Positions 1 to 7,673 of a DNA stretch of 64,000 nt are shown here, piece by piece. Made by a program: the position numbers and the translations under genes. Position 1 is the stretch's first letter. The number at the start of each line of letters is the position of its first letter. Below the pieces are notes generated by a model. That model saw only the letters and a list, made by a program, of their open reading frames with translations. It was not told the DNA's origin and searched no databases. Source of the stretch: Streptomyces sp. SDr-06 (GTDB lineage Bacteria; Actinomycetota; Actinomycetes; Streptomycetales; Streptomycetaceae); the NCBI RefSeq assembly GCF_003324565.1, contig NZ_QOLA01000002.1, positions 124,001-188,000 of the forward strand. Reading direction: 5' to 3'.

Positions 1-119
1 GCGGCACCGGACTGCTCGGCCTGCGCAAGCGCGTAGGGTCGGTCGACGGAAGCATCAGGATCAACAGCCCCCACGGGGGCCCGACCGTCATCACTGTGGA
101 GTTGCCGTGCGGGCTGTGA
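1..119 (+). CDS. C-terminal end of a sensor histidine kinase (partial)
   Basis: Only the last 38 codons are present, read from base 3. They contain GTGLLGLRKRV followed by a short strand pattern ending in GGPTVITVELP. This is the G2 box and final strands of a HATPase_c domain of the NarL/DesK-type kinases, whose ATP lid carries G-G-L-x-G-L. The stop codon lies 13 nt inside the next gene, a LuxR-type response regulator, so kinase and regulator are translationally coupled and form one two-component pair. The intact kinase at 27618-28916 ends in a very similar way. Confidence 0.85.
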   Translation, partial: GTGLLGLRKRVGSVDGSIRINSPHGGPTVITVELPCGL

Positions 120-763
120 TCGCCGAGGATTCGGTGCTGCTGCGGATAGGTCTCGTCAAGGTCCTGGAAATGGCCGGATTCGAGGTCGCCGCCGAGGCCG
201 GAGACGCCGAGGGCCTGCTCCAGGCCGTCGAGGAACACCAGCCGAAGCTGGCGCTCGTCGACGTCCGGATGCCGCCCGGCTTCACCGACGAGGGGGTGCG
301 CGCGGCCCTGATGATCCGTCAACAATGGCCGGACACGTCCGTGTTGCTGCTGTCGCAGTACGTCGAGGAGCGGTACGCCGCCGACCTGCTGGCCACCCAG
401 ACCGGCGGCATCGGCTATCTGCTCAAGCAGCGGGTCGCCGACGTCGAGGAGTTCGTGGACGCCCTCAAGCGGGTCGCCGCGGGCGGCACCGCGCTCGACC
501 CGCAGGTCGTCGCCCAGCTCCTCCTGCGTCGCGGCGGCGGGCCCGACCCGCTGGAGCGGCTGACCCCGCGTGAACGCGACGTCCTCAAGCTCATGGCGGA
601 GGGCCGCTCCAACGCGGGCATCGCCGCTGAACTCGTCGTGAGTGAGAGCGCGGTGGCCAAGCACATCAACAACATCTTCGCCAAGCTCGACCTGCCGGTC
701 GCCGACGGCGACCACCGCCGGGTCCTCGCGGTCCTGCGCTTCCTGGACGGTGGTCCGGCATGA
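107..763 (+). CDS. LuxR/NarL-family response regulator
   Basis: This 218-residue protein has a receiver domain (about 1-120) with the acidic pocket in AEDS and phospho-acceptor Asp52 in LALVDVRMPP. A LuxR-type helix-turn-helix follows (about 150-200; LTPRERDVLKLMAEG, then SESAVAKHINNIFAKL). The GTG start at 107 lies inside the kinase gene, so the pair is coupled. Its stop overlaps the ATG of the DUF4097 gene in ATGA, which makes a three-gene operon. It is expected to be phosphorylated by the kinase upstream and to act as a DNA-binding regulator; the target is unknown. It is clearly paralogous to the regulator at 29094-29747 (same length and same receiver and HTH motifs). Confidence 0.93.
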   Translation: MRAVIAEDSVLLRIGLVKVLEMAGFEVAAEAGDAEGLLQAVEEHQPKLALVDVRMPPGFTDEGVRAALMIRQQWPDTSVLLLSQYVEERYAADLLATQTGGIGYLLKQRVADVEEFVDALKRVAAGGTALDPQVVAQLLLRRGGGPDPLERLTPRERDVLKLMAEGRSNAGIAAELVVSESAVAKHINNIFAKLDLPVADGDHRRVLAVLRFLDGGPA

Positions 764-1614
764 CCGCCACCGAGCAGCGCGAGGCACCGAAGGGCGCGGC
801 GCCCCCCAGCGGGGCGGCGGAGGGGCGCCCCCGCCACCGCACCGCGTGGATCATCGTGGCGATCATCGGCGCCCTGGGTGTCGTGGCCCCGTTCTCCCTC
901 TCCTTCGTGGCCGACTCCCTCAGCAAGTCGGCCTCGTACGCGAGCCCCCTCAACGGCCGCCCCCACGCGGTCGCGGCCGTCGAGGTGGACTCCGGAGCCG
1001 CGCGGCTCACCGTCGGGACCGGGCCCGCCGGGAAGGTCACGATCAACGGCAGGCTCACCTGGTCGGTGAAGCGGCCCAAGATCAAGGAGAGCTGGGACGG
1101 CGACACCCTCAAGGTGCGCACCAGCTGCAACGGATTCGTCGACGAGTACGTCCAGAACTGCCAGATCGACCTCAACCTGGCCATCCCCGCCGACGTCCGT
1201 CTGAAGGTGAAGAGCGGCTCCGGCGAGGTCAAGGTCCGCGATGTGGCGGGCCCGGTCGACCTCTCCGGCGGCTCCGGCGGCGTGAAGCTGCGCGGACTCA
1301 AGGGCACGGTCCGGGCCAAGGTGGGCTCCGGCGAGCTCATGGCGGACCAACTGGCCTGCTCCGAGGCCGACTTGGAGGCAGGGTCCGGAACCGTCAGCGC
1401 CGAGTTCATCGCCGCGCCGCGGCAGGTGAAGGCGAAGGCCGGATCGGGGACCGTCTCCGTGACCGTGCCGAACGGCACCCGCTACCAGGTACTGGGCGGG
1501 TCGGGATCGGGTGCCCGGAACATCCAGCAGGAGCTGGTCGACTCGGGATCGGACCGGGTCATCGACGCCTCCACCGGCTCCGGCACGGTCACCGTCGGAT
1601 ATCCGCAGTTCTGA
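760..1614 (+). CDS. DUF4097-type membrane-anchored beta-repeat protein
   Basis: This 284-residue protein has a short basic/proline N terminus, one membrane segment (about 29-52, AWIIVAIIGALGVVAPF) and an outside domain of regularly spaced strands with recurring SGSGEV, SGGSGGV, VGSGEL, AGSGTV and GSGSG turns. These are the hallmark of the DUF4097/DUF2807 right-handed beta-helix adhesin-like fold. The start ATG overlaps the regulator stop (ATGA). Its place behind a two-component pair suggests an envelope protein controlled or sensed by that system; this is inference. No enzymatic motif is visible. Confidence 0.85.
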   Translation: MTATEQREAPKGAAPPSGAAEGRPRHRTAWIIVAIIGALGVVAPFSLSFVADSLSKSASYASPLNGRPHAVAAVEVDSGAARLTVGTGPAGKVTINGRLTWSVKRPKIKESWDGDTLKVRTSCNGFVDEYVQNCQIDLNLAIPADVRLKVKSGSGEVKVRDVAGPVDLSGGSGGVKLRGLKGTVRAKVGSGELMADQLACSEADLEAGSGTVSAEFIAAPRQVKAKAGSGTVSVTVPNGTRYQVLGGSGSGARNIQQELVDSGSDRVIDASTGSGTVTVGYPQF

Positions 1615-1803
1615 ATCCGTGCGCCCCCGCCCCCTCACACCGTGCGTCGGGCAGCCTCGGCCCCGTCCCACCTGAGCGGCCGGAGCCGCTGAGCCCGGGA
1701 GCGCCCGAGTCCTGGAACGGCTCGGCCCCGGAGCCGCTCGGTCCCGGAGCAGGGGGACGGCCGCGGACCACCCAGCCGACCGAGGCGGCGGCATCGTGCC
1801 GCC

Positions 1804-2400
1804 CTACCGCTTCAGCCCCTGGAGAATGAGGTCGACCACCGCGCCGAAGTCGTCCCCGATGGAGGGGCGGGACCACTCCGCCGCGTACACCGGATCGTGG
1901 AAGCGGCCCGTCGCGTCGAACACGGCTCGCGCCGAGACGGCCGGTGACTCGTACGGAATCGTGAACTCGCCCCGGTCCACGCCGAATCGGATGATCACGG
2001 TGAGCTGGCCGACCAGCTCCGCTATGTGCTCCTCCACGACCCTGCTGTTCTCCCGGAGCAGCACCTCGTACGTCCGGAACAGCTCCGGGTCGTCGCCCGC
2101 CTTGTGCAGCTTCGCCTGGAACAGCTCGCTCAGCCAGAGCCGCAGCACGACGCCCGACTCCAGGTCCTGGCGGGCCGCGATGCCCCGCAGCAGATCCGTC
2201 GAGCGGTTCAGCCAGCGCTCGGTGACCGCCTCCCGCAACGCGGCCTTGGTACGGAAATGGCGGTAGACACTGCCGTGGCTCACTCCGAGCTGGCGCGCGA
2301 CATCGACGACCGTGGCCTTCGCCGGGCCGTGGCGGCGCAGCACCTCCTCGGTCGCGACGAGGATGCGCTCGGCGGTCAGTGGTTCCGTGCTCATGGCCAT
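1804..2400 (-). CDS. TetR/AcrR-family transcriptional regulator
   Basis: This is a 198-residue protein with an N-terminal helix-turn-helix (about 15-60; KATVVDVARQLGVSHGSVYRHFRTKAALREAV) typical of TetR proteins and a helical C-terminal ligand domain (TetR_C-like, DLLRGIAARQDLESG). A second ATG six bases downstream (2394) is an equally good start. The gene lies downstream of and parallel to the aldo/keto reductase. The spacer in front of it holds a 14-bp inverted repeat (2432-2470) that may be its own operator. It may also bind the palindrome before the reductase, but nothing in the sequence proves this. Confidence 0.9.
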   Translation of the reverse strand: MAMSTEPLTAERILVATEEVLRRHGPAKATVVDVARQLGVSHGSVYRHFRTKAALREAVTERWLNRSTDLLRGIAARQDLESGVVLRLWLSELFQAKLHKAGDDPELFRTYEVLLRENSRVVEEHIAELVGQLTVIIRFGVDRGEFTIPYESPAVSARAVFDATGRFHDPVYAAEWSRPSIGDDFGAVVDLILQGLKR

Positions 2401-2431
2401 GACGTTACCTGCCGCTCGAATGGGCCCGCCG

Positions 2432-2470
2432 GGCCTGTGGACAACGTGGTCACGGGGTTGTCCACAGGCC
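2432..2470. promoter_or_regulatory. 14-bp inverted repeat holding two opposed DnaA-box-like 9-mers
   Basis: GGCCTGTGGACAAC (2432-2445) is mirrored exactly by GTTGTCCACAGGCC (2457-2470) across 11 bases. Each arm contains TTGTCCACA, which is the Streptomyces DnaA-box consensus. The element sits between the aldo/keto reductase stop and the TetR start. It could therefore be a TetR operator, a terminator hairpin for the reductase (there is no T run), or a pair of DnaA sites. Confidence 0.6.
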
Positions 2471-2513
2471 GGGGCGGGTGCGCGGCCGAGCCCGCGGACC
2501 CGGCGCTGAGCGC

Positions 2514-3530
2514 TCAGTGCTCACTGTCCAGGTGGGCCATCTGGGCCTCCGGGTAGCGGTCGCCCGCCGCCGCGCCGGCGGGGACGGCGGCCTCGATCGC
2601 GGCGAGGTCGGCCGCGGTGAGCTCCACGTCCAGGGCGCCGAGCGCCTCGGTCAGCCGGTCCCGGCGGCGCGCGCCGACCAGCGGCACGATGTCCGCGCCG
2701 TGCCGGGGCCCCTGCGCGAGCACCCAGGCGATGGCGGTCTGCGCGACCGAGACGCCCTTCTGCTCGGCGATCTTGCGCAACGCCTCGACGAGGTCGAGGT
2801 TGTGCTGGAGGTTCGCGCCCTGGAAGCGCGGGCTCATGCCGCGGAAGTCGCCCGCGGCCAGCTGCCGGTCACGCGAGAAGTGCCCGCTGATCAGGCCGCG
2901 CGAGAGCACCCCGTACGCGGTGATGCCGATGCCCAGCTCGCTCGCCGTCGGCAGGATCTCGGCCTCGATGCCGCGCGAGATCAGCGAGTACTCGATCTGG
3001 AGGTCCGAGATGGGGGCGACGGCGGCGGCCCGGCGCAGGGTGGCCGCGCCGACCTCGGACAGGCCGATGTGCCGTACGTGCCCGGCCTCGACCAGCTCGG
3101 CGATGGCGCCGACCGTCTCCTCGATCGGTACGTCCGGGTCGACCCGGGCGATCCGGTAGATGTCGATGTGGTCGACGCCCAGGCGCTGCAGCGAGTAGGC
3201 GGCGAAGTTCCGGACCGCGGCGGGCCGTCCGTCGTACCCGGACCAGCCGCCGTCCGGGTCGCGCAGCGCGCCGAACTTCACGCTGGTCAGCGCCTGTTCG
3301 CGGGCCGCGGCGGGGGCGGAACGCAGCGCCTCGCCGATCAGCATCTCGTTGTGGCCCATGGCGTAGAAGTCGCCGGTGTCCAGCAGGGTGACGCCGGCGT
3401 CGAGCGCGGCATGGATGGTGGCGATGGACTCGTCGCGATCGGCCTCTCCGTACAGCGCGGACATGCCCATGCAGCCGAGGCCGAGCGCGGAGGTCCGGGG
3501 GCCGGTGGTGCCGAGGGTGCGGGTTCGCAT
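2514..3530 (-). CDS. aldo/keto reductase
   Basis: The protein has 338 residues when started at the ATG preceded by AAGGAG; an upstream in-frame ATG at 3572 lacks such a site and lies in the operator. The (beta/alpha)8 reductase signatures are present: TSALGLGCMGMSALYG, LLDTGDFYAMGHNEMLIGEAL with the catalytic Asp/Tyr, and TSVKFG with the catalytic Lys. The usual YQHRVDP motif reads YRIARVDP, so the position of the active-site His is Ala; I recall related actinobacterial proteins with the same change. It probably reduces an aldehyde or ketone with NADPH. A strong palindrome just upstream (3571-3608) points to repressor control. Confidence 0.88.
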   Translation of the reverse strand: MRTRTLGTTGPRTSALGLGCMGMSALYGEADRDESIATIHAALDAGVTLLDTGDFYAMGHNEMLIGEALRSAPAAAREQALTSVKFGALRDPDGGWSGYDGRPAAVRNFAAYSLQRLGVDHIDIYRIARVDPDVPIEETVGAIAELVEAGHVRHIGLSEVGAATLRRAAAVAPISDLQIEYSLISRGIEAEILPTASELGIGITAYGVLSRGLISGHFSRDRQLAAGDFRGMSPRFQGANLQHNLDLVEALRKIAEQKGVSVAQTAIAWVLAQGPRHGADIVPLVGARRRDRLTEALGALDVELTAADLAAIEAAVPAGAAAGDRYPEAQMAHLDSEH

Positions 3531-3570
3531 GAGGGGGCTCCTTGGTGGTGGGGTGTGGTTCCACCATGGC

Positions 3571-3608
3571 ATGACAGGTGACAGATTTCAATATCTGTCA
3601 TCTGTCAT
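3571..3608. promoter_or_regulatory. 16-bp palindromic operator upstream of the aldo/keto reductase
   Basis: Left arm ATGACAGGTGACAGAT (3571-3586) and right arm ATCTGTCATCTGTCAT (3593-3608) are inverted copies with one mismatch across a 6-base spacer. Each arm is itself a direct repeat of TGACAG. The element lies 41 nt before the start codon, which fits a repressor operator. TetR-family palindromes have this form, and the TetR gene at 1804-2400 is the nearest candidate. Confidence 0.75.
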
Positions 3609-3657
3609 GCGCTAGGTCACTCTCCACCCCCGCCCTTCGCCGCCGCGGCTCACCGCC

Positions 3658-5112
3658 TCACCGCATGACGCGCGGCAGCCGCAGGCTCAGCAGGGTCGTC
3701 AGGACGATCAGGCCGAGCTGTGCGAGGAGGGTGACGACGAGCGCGTCGCGCATGCCCATCGAAGGGGCGAGCGCCAGGAAGAGGCTGCCCAGGGTGGCGA
3801 CGCCCAGGGCGAGCGCGGACTGCTGGGTGGTGACCACCACGCCGCTGCCCACACCGGCCCGGTCGGACGGTATGTCGGAGAGCATCAGCCGGATGAGGAC
3901 CGGGAGTTGGAGCCCCTGGCCGAGTCCGGCGACGGCGACGCCCGGGGCGAGTTCGGCGACGCTGAGACCCGACCAGCCGCGCCACACGGTCAGCACGACC
4001 AGGGCGATGCCCACGGTCTGGATCACGCCGCCCGCGGTGACCACGCGGGTGCCGAAGCGGCCGATGAGCCGGGGACCGGCGAGGGAGGCGGCGAAGAAGG
4101 CGAGCGCCATCGGGACGAGGGCGAGTCCGGCCGCGACCGGGCCCATCCGCAGACCCTGCTGGAGGACCACGGCGATCACGAACATGAACCCGCTGAAGCC
4201 GATCGAGAACGGCACCACCATCACCAGACCACGCCGCAGCGAGTCCATCTCCAGCAGGCTCGGCGGCACGAGGGGGGTCCGGCCGAGCCGGTCCGCGCGC
4301 CGCTCCACCAGGAAGAACGCGGTGGCCGCGAACGGGAAGACGCCGAGCGAGAGCCAGGTCCACAGCGGCCAGCCCGCCGCTCGCCCCTCGGTCAGCGGCA
4401 GCAGCAGGGAGATCAGGGAGAGCGCCAGGAGCAGGGTGCCCGCCACGTCGATCGTGGTCGGCCGGTCCGAGCGGGTCTCCGGCACCGAGCGGGCGGTCAG
4501 GAGGATGCCGACGACGGCGACCGGCACGTTCACCAGGAACACCGAGCGCCAGCCGGTCCCGGCGATGTCGGCCGCGACCAGGACGCCGCCGAGGATCTGG
4601 CCGGCCACCATGGACAGGCCCGCGGTGGCTCCGTACAGGCTCATCGCCTTGGCGCGGCGCGGGCCCTGGGTGGTGGCCTGGATGGTGGCCAGGACCTGCG
4701 GCATCATCAGCGCGGCGGCGGCACCCTGTGCCACCCGCGCGCCGACCAGGGTCCACGCGCTGGGCGCGAGGCCGCAGGCGAGGGAGGTGAGGCCGAAGGC
4801 CGCCATGCCGGTCAGGAAGAGCCTGCGCCGGCCCGCCATGTCACCCAGGCGACCGCCGAGCACCAGCAGGACGGCGTAGGCGACGCCGTATCCGGCGACC
4901 ACGAGTTCCAGCAGGGCCGGGCCCGCGGCGAGGTCGCTGTCCATGGACGGCAGGGCGACATTGACGATGAAGAAGTCGATCAGCGGCAGGGCCGCGCCCA
5001 GCAGTACCGTGAACAGCCCGAGCGGCCCGATCACCGCCCCGTGCCGGGTGACCGGGACGGTGGGGGAGTCGGTGGAAGGGTTGGAGGTCGTCCGTACCGT
5101 TGTTTCACTCAC
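3658..5112 (-). CDS. MFS drug-efflux transporter (DHA2/EmrB-QacA type)
   Basis: This 484-residue membrane protein has about 14 predicted spanning segments. It shows LIDFFIVNVALPSM in helix 1 and the loop 2-3 motif GGRLGDMAGRRRLFLTG, both typical of the 14-helix DHA2 multidrug exporters. The GTG start is preceded by AGGAGG at 5125-5130. It is transcribed away from an XRE-type regulator. The 111-nt spacer contains two CTGGTAC elements, so the regulator probably controls this pump. The substrate cannot be deduced from the sequence. Confidence 0.9.
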   Translation of the reverse strand: MSETTVRTTSNPSTDSPTVPVTRHGAVIGPLGLFTVLLGAALPLIDFFIVNVALPSMDSDLAAGPALLELVVAGYGVAYAVLLVLGGRLGDMAGRRRLFLTGMAAFGLTSLACGLAPSAWTLVGARVAQGAAAALMMPQVLATIQATTQGPRRAKAMSLYGATAGLSMVAGQILGGVLVAADIAGTGWRSVFLVNVPVAVVGILLTARSVPETRSDRPTTIDVAGTLLLALSLISLLLPLTEGRAAGWPLWTWLSLGVFPFAATAFFLVERRADRLGRTPLVPPSLLEMDSLRRGLVMVVPFSIGFSGFMFVIAVVLQQGLRMGPVAAGLALVPMALAFFAASLAGPRLIGRFGTRVVTAGGVIQTVGIALVVLTVWRGWSGLSVAELAPGVAVAGLGQGLQLPVLIRLMLSDIPSDRAGVGSGVVVTTQQSALALGVATLGSLFLALAPSMGMRDALVVTLLAQLGLIVLTTLLSLRLPRVMR

Positions 5113-5138
5113 GGAGAAGACGATCCTCCTCTCCTGAG

Positions 5139-5172
5139 CCTGGTACCAGAGTCTCCTTATCCTGGTACAAGC
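5139..5172. promoter_or_regulatory. paired CTGGTAC operator elements in a divergent promoter
   Basis: CTGGTACCAG (5140-5149, perfect palindrome) and a second CTGGTAC (5162-5168) are separated by 22 bases, about two helical turns, between the MFS transporter and the divergent XRE regulator. The arrangement suggests a dimeric site for the neighbouring regulator. Confidence 0.55.
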
Positions 5173-5223
5173 ACTACCTGGCAACCGGCTGACAAGGCCT
5201 CGCGGGTGCGGCACCCTGAAGCC

Positions 5224-6099
5224 ATGAGCACTGTGGCCCCGGCGAGCGACGTCCGCCGTCACGAGTTGGCCGATTTCCTGCGCAGCCGCCGCGAGCGCAT
5301 CACCCCCGAGCAGGTGGGACTGCCTCCGGGCCGTCGCCGTCGTACCCCGGGGCTGCGCCGCGAGGAGGTCGCGCAGCTGTCCGCCGTCGGGGTCACCTGG
5401 TACACCTGGCTGGAGCAGGCCCGCGACATCCAGGTCTCCCCGCAGGTCCTGGACGCGCTGGCGCGAGCGCTGCTGCTCGATGCCAGCGAGCGCAGCCACC
5501 TCTTCTCGCTGGCCGGCGCCCTCGACCCGGCGCCCAACGCGGCGTGCCCGAACGTGACCCCGGCGCTGCGCGCGATGCTCGACCAGCTGGGGCCGATCCC
5601 GGCCTGCATCCAGAACAGCCGGTACGACATCCTCGCGTACAACACCACCTACGGGCGGCTGCTCTGCGATCTCGACGCGCTGCCGCCCGAGGACCGCAAC
5701 TGCCTGTGGCTGGCCTTCACCAACCCCGACTGGCGGGCCTCCGTGGTGGACGTCGCGGAGATGAACCGGGTGATGGCCGCCAAGTTCCGCGCCTCGATGG
5801 CCGAGCACCTCGCCGAACCGGCCTGGAAGGCGCTGCTCGCCCGGCTGGACGGGGCGTCGGCCGAGTTCCGCGAGGTGTGGGCCCGGCACGAGGTGGTCAA
5901 CCAGGGCGGAAAGACGAAGCACCTGCGCAACGCCCATGTGGGCCTGCTGTCCGTCGAGCACACCAATCTGTGGCTCGGCCCCTCGGCGGGGCCCCGCGTG
6001 GTGATGTACGTGCCGACCGACGACGAGACCCGCCGACGCCTCGAACGGCTCCAGGAGCTGGCCGAAGCCGATCAGGCGTTGGCGTCCGCCGGGGCCTGA
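5224..6099 (+). CDS. XRE-family regulator with MmyB-like ligand domain
   Basis: This 291-residue protein has an N-terminal helix-turn-helix (about 10-85; the GRRRRTPGLRREEVAQLSAV and VTWYTWLEQAR motifs are diagnostic). A C-terminal MmyB-like domain follows (about 110-285; DILAYNTTYGRLLCD, NCLWLAFTNPDWR, LSVEHTNLWLGPSA), which in family members binds a small, often lipid-like, ligand. It is divergent from the MFS pump at 3658-5112, with CTGGTAC operators between. Its 3' end overlaps the convergent MFS gene at 6072 by 28 bases. Confidence 0.93.
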   Translation: MSTVAPASDVRRHELADFLRSRRERITPEQVGLPPGRRRRTPGLRREEVAQLSAVGVTWYTWLEQARDIQVSPQVLDALARALLLDASERSHLFSLAGALDPAPNAACPNVTPALRAMLDQLGPIPACIQNSRYDILAYNTTYGRLLCDLDALPPEDRNCLWLAFTNPDWRASVVDVAEMNRVMAAKFRASMAEHLAEPAWKALLARLDGASAEFREVWARHEVVNQGGKTKHLRNAHVGLLSVEHTNLWLGPSAGPRVVMYVPTDDETRRRLERLQELAEADQALASAGA

Positions 6100-7532
6100 A
6101 CGGCGGGCGCCTCAAGGCGTTCCGCGGTCCGCCGCGCCGACTCGCGCGCCCAGCGCCCGCTGGTGGCGAGCCCCACGCACAGCACGCTCAGACCGCACCC
6201 CGTGATGATCCACCAGGCGGGCCGGGCGGCCCCGGGGAAGTGGTCGGCGTACGCGCCCGACGCGACCCCCGCCATGCCGCCCGCCAGGACCGCGCCGATC
6301 ACGGCGACGCCCAGGGTCTGCCCGATCTGCCGGCTGGTGGAGGCGACAGCCGCGGCCACGCCCGCCTGGGAGCGGGGCATCCCGGAGACCGCGGTGTTGG
6401 TGATGGGCGCGTTCACCATGCCGAAGCCGAGGCCGAACAGGACGTACCCGGTGAACAGCAGCGCCGTGGTCCGCTCGGCGTCGAAGACCGCGAAGAGCAG
6501 CCCGCTCGCGGCCATCGCGACCCCGGCGATCAGCAGCGACAGGCGCGGCCCCCGGTTGCCGACGAGGCGTCCCGACAGCGGGGCGCAGACGAAGGTGAGC
6601 GCGGCCATGGGCAGCATGTGGAGCCCGGCGTCCAAGGCGCTCAGACCGCGGGCGTTCTGCAGGAACAGGGTGTTGAGGAAGAGGAACCCGCTGAGAGCGG
6701 CGAAGGCCGAGACCGCGATGACGGTGGCGCCGCTGAACGGGGCGCTGCGGAAGAAGCGCAGGTCGATGAGCGGCTCCGCGCGCCGGGGTTCGTACACCAG
6801 GAGGGCCGCGAGCGCGGCGACGGCGACCGCGACGAAGACCAGGATCTGCGGCGAGTCCCATCCGGCGCTGGGCACCTCGATGATCGCGTACGTCAGGGAG
6901 CCGAGCAGCGCGATGACCAGGAGCTGGCCGACCGGGTCGGGTCGGCGGGGCTTGGGGGCGCGGGACTCGGGGACGTAACGCCAGGTCAGGAAGAGGGCGA
7001 GCAGCCCGACGGGCAGGTTGAGCCAGAAGATCGAGCGCCAGCCGACCGTTTCCACCAGGACGCCGCCGATGATCGGGCCCGCCGCCATCGAGATGCCGAC
7101 GACCCCACCCCAGACGCCGATGGCGCGGGCGCGTTCGCGCGGGTCCGTGAAGGTGTTGGTGATGATCGACATCGCGACGGGGTTGAGCATCGAGCCGCCG
7201 ACCGCCTGCACCATCCGGAAGGCCACCAGCAATTCCAGGTTGGGGGCGAGCGAGCAGAGCACGGAGCCGACGGTGAACAGGACGAGGCCCACCTTGAAGA
7301 CCTTGCGGCGGCCCACGCGGTCGGCGGTCGAGCCCGACAGCATCAGGAGCGAGGCGAGAACGAGGGTGTAGGCGTCGATGGTCCACTGCAGGCCGGAGAC
7401 ACCGGCGTGGAAGTCCTTCTGCAGGGAGGGCAGGGCGACGTTGAGGACGGTGTTGTCGAGGCTGACGATCAGCAGGCTCATGCAGCAGATCGCCAGGATG
7501 AGCATCCGTCGGCGGTGAGTCGGCTCGGGCAT
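6072..7532 (-). CDS. MFS transporter, DHA2 family
   Basis: This 486-residue, roughly 14-helix exporter has MSLLIVSLDNTVLNVALPSL in helix 1 (the DHA2 D-x-T-I/V-V-N-V-A-L-P motif) and SGSTADRVGRRKVFKVG in loop 2-3. Members export drugs or antibiotics by proton antiport. The ATG at 7532 lies seven bases after TACTAT, so the mRNA may be leaderless. The short imperfect palindrome around that -10 could be an operator. Its 3' end overlaps the convergent XRE gene by 28 bases. Confidence 0.9.
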   Translation of the reverse strand: MPEPTHRRRMLILAICCMSLLIVSLDNTVLNVALPSLQKDFHAGVSGLQWTIDAYTLVLASLLMLSGSTADRVGRRKVFKVGLVLFTVGSVLCSLAPNLELLVAFRMVQAVGGSMLNPVAMSIITNTFTDPRERARAIGVWGGVVGISMAAGPIIGGVLVETVGWRSIFWLNLPVGLLALFLTWRYVPESRAPKPRRPDPVGQLLVIALLGSLTYAIIEVPSAGWDSPQILVFVAVAVAALAALLVYEPRRAEPLIDLRFFRSAPFSGATVIAVSAFAALSGFLFLNTLFLQNARGLSALDAGLHMLPMAALTFVCAPLSGRLVGNRGPRLSLLIAGVAMAASGLLFAVFDAERTTALLFTGYVLFGLGFGMVNAPITNTAVSGMPRSQAGVAAAVASTSRQIGQTLGVAVIGAVLAGGMAGVASGAYADHFPGAARPAWWIITGCGLSVLCVGLATSGRWARESARRTAERLEAPAVQAPADANA

Positions 7533-7539
7533 GGCTTCG

Positions 7540-7557
7540 ATAGTACGCCTAACTAAT
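7540..7557 (-). promoter_or_regulatory. -10 box and imperfect palindrome in front of the DHA2 transporter
   Basis: On the minus strand TACTAT (7545-7540) ends seven bases before the ATG. The box is part of an imperfect palindrome with TAGT and ACTA half-sites. This fits a leaderless transcript under repressor control. No regulator gene is attached, so the factor is unknown. Confidence 0.4.
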
Positions 7558-7623
7558 GACTCCGGGTGGACGCGACCCGGGTACCGGCGGTCCCGGTACC
7601 CGCGCCACCGGCCGCTGGCAGGG

Positions 7624-7632
7624 TTGTCCACA
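7624..7632 (+). promoter_or_regulatory. single DnaA-box-like 9-mer
   Basis: TTGTCCACA, identical to the 9-mers in the 2432-2470 inverted repeat and to the Streptomyces DnaA-box consensus, lies about 40 bases before dusB. A single site has uncertain meaning. Confidence 0.4.
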
Positions 7633-7673
7633 GCCCCCGGAGGGGCACCGCCGGCATGCGCGACAATGAACAG

